From: JBIICS01 sp044238735
GTDB lineage: Bacteria; Bacteroidota; Bacteroidia; UBA4408
Assembly (NCBI GenBank): GCA_044238735.1
Contig: JBIICS010000105.1
Coordinates: forward strand, 1 to 10,190
Length of the DNA: 10,190 bases
Direction: 5' to 3'
Made by a program: the position numbers and the translations under genes. Under the pieces are notes generated by a model, which saw nothing but the letters and a program-made list of their open reading frames with translations, was not told the DNA's origin and made no database searches. Below are positions 5,895 to 10,190 of this stretch, piece by piece; the stretch's first letter is position 1; each line of letters starts with the position of its first letter.

Positions 5895-6561
5895 CTGGAT
5901 TTTTTTATCCTATCCTTTAAACGATCAGGCGTTTGGTTATGGCAATGGCGATCGTTTTAAGCTTAATCGTTTAACCGATATAAGTAAGGGTAATACAAGC
6001 AATAATACCTCCTTCCAAATGCCAACACATTATGGTACTCATATCGATTTCCCGTTTCATTTTTCAATAGATGGAAAAAAATCAACCGATTATAAGGCCG
6101 CAGATTTTGTTTTCAATTACCCATCCTTAATAGAAATAAACGCCAATGAGGTTATTGATTATTTGATATCAAATAAAGATCTGCATCACGTTCAGGAACT
6201 TTCTAACAACACAGATTTACTAATAGTTAAAACCGGATTTTGCAACAAGCGTTACACTGAGGATTATTGGAAAAACGGTTTAGGTTTTCATAAAGAAACG
6301 GCGGCCTTTTTAAAGGATAAATTTCCCCATTTAAAAGCAATTGCATTTGATTTAATCTCTTTAAACTCCTATCAGAATCGAGAACATGGGCGCGAGGCTC
6401 ACAAAGAATTCCTGAGTAAAAATAATGTATTGATTATTGAGGAAATGGATCTAACCAAGGTTTCTAAGCAAACTAAATTTAAACAGGTAATAGTTTCTCC
6501 GTTAATGCTGGATGAAGCCGATGGCGCTCCGGTTACGGTATTTGCTGAATTGAATAATTAA
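5887..6561 (+). CDS. Metal-dependent cyclase-family hydrolase (kynurenine formamidase-like)
   Basis: The 224-residue length fits the cyclase family (PF04199) that includes bacterial kynurenine formamidase KynB. The metal-binding signature HYGTHIDFPFHF (48-59) supplies His48, His52, Asp54 and His58. The second half has the expected His172 (AHKEFL) and Glu185/Glu186 (IIEEM) positions. Members open or close amides and lactones. No tryptophan-catabolism gene is nearby, so kynurenine is an unlikely substrate. Tight coupling to aldolase and epimerase genes suggests a lactone- or amide-type intermediate of a sugar acid (inference). The start within the preceding gene, ATGAGTAA, overlaps that gene's stop by 8 nt. 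A 289-bp repeat-containing gap follows. Confidence 0.87.
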   Translation: MSNWIFLSYPLNDQAFGYGNGDRFKLNRLTDISKGNTSNNTSFQMPTHYGTHIDFPFHFSIDGKKSTDYKAADFVFNYPSLIEINANEVIDYLISNKDLHHVQELSNNTDLLIVKTGFCNKRYTEDYWKNGLGFHKETAAFLKDKFPHLKAIAFDLISLNSYQNREHGREAHKEFLSKNNVLIIEEMDLTKVSKQTKFKQVIVSPLMLDEADGAPVTVFAELNN

Positions 6562-6651
6562 TTACAAGATTTCAAGATTCATAACTCATAATTAAAAAAG
6601 TTCAAATCTATAATCTATTTTCTTTTTCCCCTTTTATACTTCCCCCACTAT

Positions 6652-6711
6652 CTACCCTTCGACAAGCTCAGGGTGAGAGAAGTGTTGTCAGGCTGAGGTA
6701 TCGAAGCCTAT
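6652..6711 (-). repeat. REP-like palindromic element, copy B (inverted relative to copy A)
   Basis: Read on the minus strand, this 60-bp element aligns with copy A at 4078-4136 in 54 of 60 columns, with a one-base gap. Its arms (about 6657-6678 and 6686-6706) form an imperfect hairpin. The flanks carry T-rich tracts and a TCTATAATCT stretch near 6607-6616 that resembles the reverse complement of part of the 74-bp repeat, so the homology may extend weakly beyond the palindrome. Confidence 0.85.
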
Positions 6712-6717
6712 TATTAT

Positions 6718-6783
6718 AGATCCCTCATTCTTCGGGATGACAAACCCCGCTGAACTTGTTCATTCCGAAGATAGTAGGAATCT
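6718..6783. repeat. Second type of intergenic palindrome
   Basis: The arms at 6718-6742 (AGATCCCTCATTCTTCGGGA start) and 6758-6783 (ending TAGTAGGAATCT) pair imperfectly around about 15 bases; the core pairing is TCTTCGGGATGA with TCATTCCGAAGA. It lies 6 bp after copy B and is a different sequence family, resembling the dispersed CATTCCGAAGA-type repeats known from Bacteroidota intergenic DNA. The T-rich stretch after it (6791-6817) could help termination on the plus strand. This is the second half of the 6562-6850 gap, and no gene was found there. Confidence 0.65.
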
Positions 6784-6850
6784 CATAATCTAGTCTTTTT
6801 TCTTTGCTCTTTTTTATTTAATCTTACCAAATAATTAGATACAATCTAAA

Positions 6851-7498
6851 ATGCCAATTAAAGCTATTTTTTACGATTTCGATGGGGTAATAAAAGACTC
6901 AACGGATATTAAGTCGCAGGCTTTTTATGAGCTTTATTTGCCTTATGGTAAAGGTGTTGCTGATAAAGTAATGCAGCATCATATAGAACACGGGGGCATG
7001 TCTCGTTTCGAAAAGTTTAAGCATTATCATAATGAGTTTTTAAAAAAAACAATTAGTGAATTGGAGGTTGATGGATTGGCAAATGCTTTCTCTGATTTAG
7101 TTTTGAAAAAAGTAATAGAGTCTAATTATGTTCCGGGAGCATTGGAGTCTATAAAATTTGGTGCGAATCATTTTAAACAATTTGTTGTTACAGGTACACC
7201 TCAATCTGAGATAGAATTTATTGTAAATAAATTAAGTATAGCAGATTATTTTATTGAGCTATGCGGATCTCCTAAAAAGAAGATTCAACATTCTCAGGAA
7301 TTGCTGAATAAATTCGGATTTGCAGTTGATGAGGTTATATTTGTAGGCGATGCTTTAACGGATTACGAATGTGCTCAGCATTTCGATTTCAATTTTTATT
7401 TGAGAGAACACCCAGAAAATGTTAGTTTGTTTAAGGATAAAAAAGTATTTAAGGGGCCTGATTTAATTCCCTTCCTTAATTACATCATGCAACTGTAA
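6851..7498 (+). CDS. HAD-superfamily hydrolase (probable phosphatase)
   Basis: The 215-residue HAD subfamily IA protein has all four motifs. Motif I is FYDFDGVI (Asp9 nucleophile, Asp11 acid/base), motif II is VVTGTP (Thr114), the Lys of motif III is within PKKK (141-144), and motif IV is GDALTDYE (Asp167 and Asp171). A helical cap of about 75 residues lies between motifs I and II, as in phosphoglycolate phosphatase and beta-phosphoglucomutase relatives. The substrate is unknown. The gene lies downstream of the sugar-acid-type cassette in the same direction but is separated from it by 289 bp of repeats. A sugar-acid phosphate is a natural guess, since such pathways often need a HAD phosphatase before CMP activation (inference). 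It converges on the ankyrin gene. Confidence 0.88.
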   Translation: MPIKAIFYDFDGVIKDSTDIKSQAFYELYLPYGKGVADKVMQHHIEHGGMSRFEKFKHYHNEFLKKTISELEVDGLANAFSDLVLKKVIESNYVPGALESIKFGANHFKQFVVTGTPQSEIEFIVNKLSIADYFIELCGSPKKKIQHSQELLNKFGFAVDEVIFVGDALTDYECAQHFDFNFYLREHPENVSLFKDKKVFKGPDLIPFLNYIMQL

Positions 7499-7511
7499 AA
7501 TATCCAAGCAG

Positions 7512-7528
7512 CTTCAATTAAATTGAAG
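7512..7528. terminator. Weak hairpin between convergent genes
   Basis: CTTCAA (7512-7517) and TTGAAG (7523-7528) flank TTAAA in the 39-bp gap between the HAD gene and the ankyrin gene. The arms are perfect but AT-rich and no real T-run follows on either strand, so it could be a weak bidirectional terminator or chance. Confidence 0.35.
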
Positions 7529-7537
7529 TGGCAAAAA

Positions 7538-8392
7538 TTAATTGGCGCCGTGCGTTTTAAGCTCATTAACAATGGAGTTATATCCCTTGTCGGTAGCTAT
7601 TTCAATTAAACTTGTGCCATTAGCATCTTTTTCGTTGGGATTAGCTCCTTTGTCTAAGAGCATCTTTACAATATCTAATTTACTCCAAAATACGGCTTCT
7701 TCTATTGGCATTTTTCCATTATCGCCTCGAACGTTTACTTTGGCTCCGCTTTCAATTAAAAGTTGAACGATGTCTGCTTTACCGGATGAAATGGCCGTAT
7801 TAAGGGGTGTACTGCCGGTTACCAAATTTGGATCTGCTCCTTTTTCTAAAAGCATTTTAACAAGTGAAGCATCTTTTTTATTAATAGCAATTATTAATGG
7901 ATTTAAACTATTATCGTCGATTGGTTTAACAGCACTCGGGTTATTGCTTAATACTAAGTCGACCATTGTTTTGTTTCCATCGCGCAGGTATGCGTTTAAT
8001 TGTTCGGTATTATAAAATGATATAAGATAGGTGCTAATGCCTGTATCAGGAAGAGTGATGGTCTTTTTAATTATTACTTCCGAAGGACTACTTTCTTTTT
8101 TGGCTGTTTTAGCAGAACCTGGTGCGGCTTTAAATCCGTAGGCAACTTCCAATTCGTTGTCACCAACAAAGCCAATACTTAGTTTGGTTTTACCGGATTT
8201 TAAATTACCAATTTCTTTACCATTTAAAGTAATGTTACAATCGGCGTCTGTTTCAAATGAGAATTTACCTTTTTGTCGGGGCGGGGAATTTTTAGATGAT
8301 ACTGCTTTAGTTTCTTTACTAGCCGGTTTTTGAGCTAATGCGATGTAAAAAGTTAATGAAATTAGAAATGTTAAGAGGTAGAATTTTCTCAT
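7538..8392 (-). CDS. Exported ankyrin-repeat protein
   Basis: This 284-residue protein has a signal peptide at residues 1-20 (MRK, a hydrophobic core, cleavage near ALA|Q). A Lys/Ser/Pro-rich linker follows to about residue 42. Residues 43-85 look like a small beta domain (FSFETDADCNITLNGKEIG, then LEVAY), reminiscent of PEGA-type surface domains. From about residue 130 to the end are roughly four to five ankyrin repeats, clearest at 164-190, 194-220, 227-254 and 260-284, with the recurring LLxxGAxxN pattern. Ankyrin repeats mediate protein-protein contacts, and the export signal places this protein in the periplasm or on the outer surface. No enzymatic motif is present. It is read in the same direction as the alpha/beta hydrolase upstream, 29 nt after that gene's stop codon; the gap holds the perfect palindrome AATCTATAGATT (8407-8418). 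Confidence 0.88.
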   Translation of the reverse strand: MRKFYLLTFLISLTFYIALAQKPASKETKAVSSKNSPPRQKGKFSFETDADCNITLNGKEIGNLKSGKTKLSIGFVGDNELEVAYGFKAAPGSAKTAKKESSPSEVIIKKTITLPDTGISTYLISFYNTEQLNAYLRDGNKTMVDLVLSNNPSAVKPIDDNSLNPLIIAINKKDASLVKMLLEKGADPNLVTGSTPLNTAISSGKADIVQLLIESGAKVNVRGDNGKMPIEEAVFWSKLDIVKMLLDKGANPNEKDANGTSLIEIATDKGYNSIVNELKTHGAN

Positions 8393-8421
8393 AAAATAAA
8401 ATTTAAAATCTATAGATTAAT

Positions 8422-9366
8422 TTAATTAAAATAGCCGTTGGTTTTTAAAAAACTTATTAAATAACTGTTAAAAACTCTGGAGTGCGTTTCCATTCCGCAA
8501 TGTCCGGCGTTTTCAAGTTGTATATATTGAGTTTCAGGAAATTTTCTTTTAAAATTATCACCTTGCGATTTTGGTAACCAGGTGTCTTTGGTGCCCCAAA
8601 ATAGAAGTACGGGCGAATTTATTTTTTCAATATTTACATCTGCTGTTTCGAAGGATTTGCCACTCATCGAAAAAATAGCTGCAGCAGAGTTCTTTAAACG
8701 AAATGGATCCATATAACCACTTACAGCATTTTCGGTCGCTTCTCCCGAATATGCAGAGCTTAATAGTTTTTTAAATTGTTTGGGTTTAAGAAAAAAGTTG
8801 TGTAGCACAACTTCCGATATTCTGTATGTAAATCTGTTGCATAACAAAGTTGAGACTATTATATTGCGTTTACTTTTTTGAATGTTTCCACCTACACCAT
8901 CAACCATTATTAGGCTTTGTGTTTTATTCGGAAACATAGCTGCCATGGTGCAAACAATTCCTCCTCCCATCGAGTGGCCCATTAAATTCCACTTATGTAA
9001 AGAATCAATTTTGTTTATCAATTGATAAAATGTTTTTGATCTTTCGGTTGTACTATTGTTAAAATGAGTTCTTTTATCGCTATAACCAAATGCTGGAACA
9101 TCTACAGCAACTACTCTATATCCGTTACTAGTTAAGGTGTCGTAATTATTTCTCCAGCTAAAAGTACTTGCCGAAAATCCATGTACCAAAAAAATATTTC
9201 CCTTTATAGGGTGGGGGGGATTAAAAACACGATAGTGAATAGACATGCCATTAATTGTGTCAAGGTAACTGTTGTTATAAGGCAGGAAGTTAGGATTTAA
9301 TGTAGCCTCATTTATCGGAAATAAATATGGTAAGGCAAAGAGTAGACTAAAAAAAAACAAACCCAT
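8422..9366 (-). CDS. Alpha/beta hydrolase with N-terminal signal or anchor helix
   Basis: The longest frame opens with TTG at 9399, but the ATG at 9366 is preferred: it gives 314 residues and places a hydrophobic signal or anchor (GLFFFSLLFALPYLF) at the N-terminus. The alpha/beta-hydrolase fold follows: HGFSAS oxyanion-hole motif (62-67), VDVPAFGYS (88-96), the nucleophile elbow GHSMGGG (Ser132), Asp261 in WGTKDTW and catalytic His289 in NAGHCGMETH. The catalytic triad is complete. Such proteins act on esters, epoxides or C-C bonds, and the substrate cannot be told. The signal sequence suggests a membrane-attached or periplasmic location. A promoter-like element overlaps the 33 bases between the two candidate starts. 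Confidence 0.85.
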   Translation of the reverse strand: MGLFFFSLLFALPYLFPINEATLNPNFLPYNNSYLDTINGMSIHYRVFNPPHPIKGNIFLVHGFSASTFSWRNNYDTLTSNGYRVVAVDVPAFGYSDKRTHFNNSTTERSKTFYQLINKIDSLHKWNLMGHSMGGGIVCTMAAMFPNKTQSLIMVDGVGGNIQKSKRNIIVSTLLCNRFTYRISEVVLHNFFLKPKQFKKLLSSAYSGEATENAVSGYMDPFRLKNSAAAIFSMSGKSFETADVNIEKINSPVLLFWGTKDTWLPKSQGDNFKRKFPETQYIQLENAGHCGMETHSRVFNSYLISFLKTNGYFN

Positions 9367-9371
9367 ATCAT

Positions 9372-9399
9372 CAAATATAACAGAAGAAATTAAAACCAA
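9372..9399 (-). promoter_or_regulatory. Candidate promoter overlapping the alpha/beta hydrolase start
   Basis: On the minus strand, TTG at 9399-9397 and TATATTTG at 9379-9372 (exact TAnnTTTG match) are separated by 17 nt, slightly shorter than usual. A start 4-7 nt downstream would fall on or within two bases of the ATG at 9366, implying a leaderless or nearly leaderless mRNA. The match could be chance in AT-rich DNA. Confidence 0.45.
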
Positions 9400-9460
9400 T
9401 AATGGTTATTTTATTAATAATATCAGTTTGTTTAAAACAATTTGTACCAATGGAAATTAA

Positions 9461-10190
9461 TTAATCGGGAAAAATTTTAGAGGGATTTAAAATCAGGTTA
9501 GGATCGAAGAGTTTTTTAATTCCTTTTTGAAGTTCCATGTTAGCTTTTGAAAAAACAATATCTAAGTAGTTTTTTTGTACCCATCCAATGCCGTGTTCAC
9601 CACTTATAGTACCTCCTAATTTCTTACATAATTCAAATATCTCTCTAATACCTTTGCTTAATTCGTTATTCCAAGCTTCATCACTCATGTCGCCTTTAAT
9701 AATGTTAACGTGTAAATTTCCGTCGCCAGCATGCCCATAGCAAACCGATTTAAAATTATATTTACGACCAATCTCTTTAACGCCTTTTAATAATGCGGGA
9801 AGTTCCGCTCGGGGTACCACTGTATCTTCTTCTTTGTAAATACTATTGGCTTTAACAGCCTCTCCAACACGTCGGCGCATTTTCCAAATATTTTCTTTTT
9901 GGGCTTCATCATCGGCAAATAAAATATCTCCTATATTAAATTCGGAAACTACCGAAACAATTTTTTCAATTTCCTTCATCATTAAGTCTTCCTCGTTTCC
10001 ATCTACTTCTATTAATAAATGGGCTTGGATATTATCGGCTATTTCAATGTTTAATCCTTCAACATGCTTTAGTGCCCAGTCTATGGCATCGCGCTCCATA
10101 AATTCCATAGCAGAAGGTGTATAGCCAGCTCTAAAAACAGCTGAAACGGCTTCGCAGGCTGTTTCGGCACTATAAAAGGGGACCAGCATT
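9461..10190 (-). CDS. FAD-linked oxidase, GlcD/D-lactate dehydrogenase type (N-terminus outside the window)
   Basis: The visible 242 residues are the C-terminal catalytic half of a GlcD-type flavoprotein, a family of about 450-500 residues that oxidises 2-hydroxy acids such as glycolate or D-lactate. Conserved blocks are IWKMRRRVGEA (101-111), EDTVVPRAEL (121-130), the metal-site motif YGHAGDGNLHVNI (151-163) and SGEHGIGWVQKNYL (196-209), followed by the usual end FDPNLILNPSKIF. The FAD-binding N-terminal domain must lie beyond the right edge; the Met at 10189 is internal, not a start. It is upstream of, and in the same direction as, the alpha/beta hydrolase, with a 94-bp gap to the preferred ATG. 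The substrate cannot be chosen from this half. Confidence 0.9.
   Translation of the reverse strand, partial: MLVPFYSAETACEAVSAVFRAGYTPSAMEFMERDAIDWALKHVEGLNIEIADNIQAHLLIEVDGNEEDLMMKEIEKIVSVVSEFNIGDILFADDEAQKENIWKMRRRVGEAVKANSIYKEEDTVVPRAELPALLKGVKEIGRKYNFKSVCYGHAGDGNLHVNIIKGDMSDEAWNNELSKGIREIFELCKKLGGTISGEHGIGWVQKNYLDIVFSKANMELQKGIKKLFDPNLILNPSKIFPD

Noticed and set aside
4078..6711. Insertion sequence or composite transposon ending in the inverted palindromes
   Set aside because: No transposase or target-site duplication is visible, and the elements look like dispersed REP-type palindromes. The pairing is kept only as a finding.
7542..8015. Two plus-strand open frames opposite the ankyrin gene
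   Set aside because: They are antisense shadows of the ankyrin repeats, whose own frame has a signal peptide and clear repeat periodicity.
9427..9441. Inverted repeat TTGTTTAAAACAA between the oxidase and the alpha/beta hydrolase
   Set aside because: The arms are 6 bp of A/T-rich sequence with a one-base centre and no T-run, as expected by chance here. It is not convincing as an operator or terminator.
9846..10124. Plus-strand 92-codon frame opposite the FAD-linked oxidase
   Set aside because: It is a low-complexity Ser/Ile-rich shadow, and the minus-strand frame carries the conserved oxidase motifs.

Overview
The window is AT-rich bacterial DNA, very probably from a member of the Bacteroidota. 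The evidence is a TAnnTTTG-type -7 element (TATATTTG) just upstream of the first ribosomal gene, the near absence of Shine-Dalgarno sequences, a zinc-free bL33, the Bacteroidota-restricted DUF4295 protein directly after bL33, and ftsY directly after that. No finer taxonomy is supported.

Layout. Positions 1-179 hold the C-terminal end of an unidentified membrane protein. It converges on a small secreted TM2-domain protein (224-640, minus), with a hairpin terminator between them. A Bacteroidota promoter at about 800-830 drives rpmG (bL33) and the DUF4295 protein. A strong 16-bp-stem terminator follows, and ftsY starts only 16 nt after it. A SAM-methyltransferase-like gene follows ftsY by 5 nt.

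From 3235 to 7498 lies an accessory carbohydrate-type cassette on the plus strand: a CMP-sugar-acid cytidylyltransferase, then an HpcH/HpaI aldolase, an NAD-dependent epimerase/dehydratase and a metal-dependent cyclase-family hydrolase (these three overlap end to end), then a HAD phosphatase. These activities are what would be needed to make, trim and CMP-activate a 2-keto sugar acid for a surface glycan. The set contains no PEP-dependent NeuB/KdsA-type synthase, so the HpcH-type aldolase could be the C-C bond-forming step. This pathway is inference.

The tightly coupled trio (4255-6561) is bracketed by two intergenic islands (3904-4254 and 6562-6850). Both are packed with REP-like palindromes, a 74-bp direct repeat and heptamer tandem repeats. 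The best palindrome occurs once in each island, in opposite orientation, with 54 of 60 aligned positions identical.

The last third is on the minus strand: an exported ankyrin-repeat protein, a membrane-anchored or secreted alpha/beta hydrolase that is probably shorter than its longest ORF, and the C-terminal half of a GlcD-type FAD-linked oxidase running off the right edge. No rRNA, tRNA, CRISPR array, transposase or phage gene was seen.
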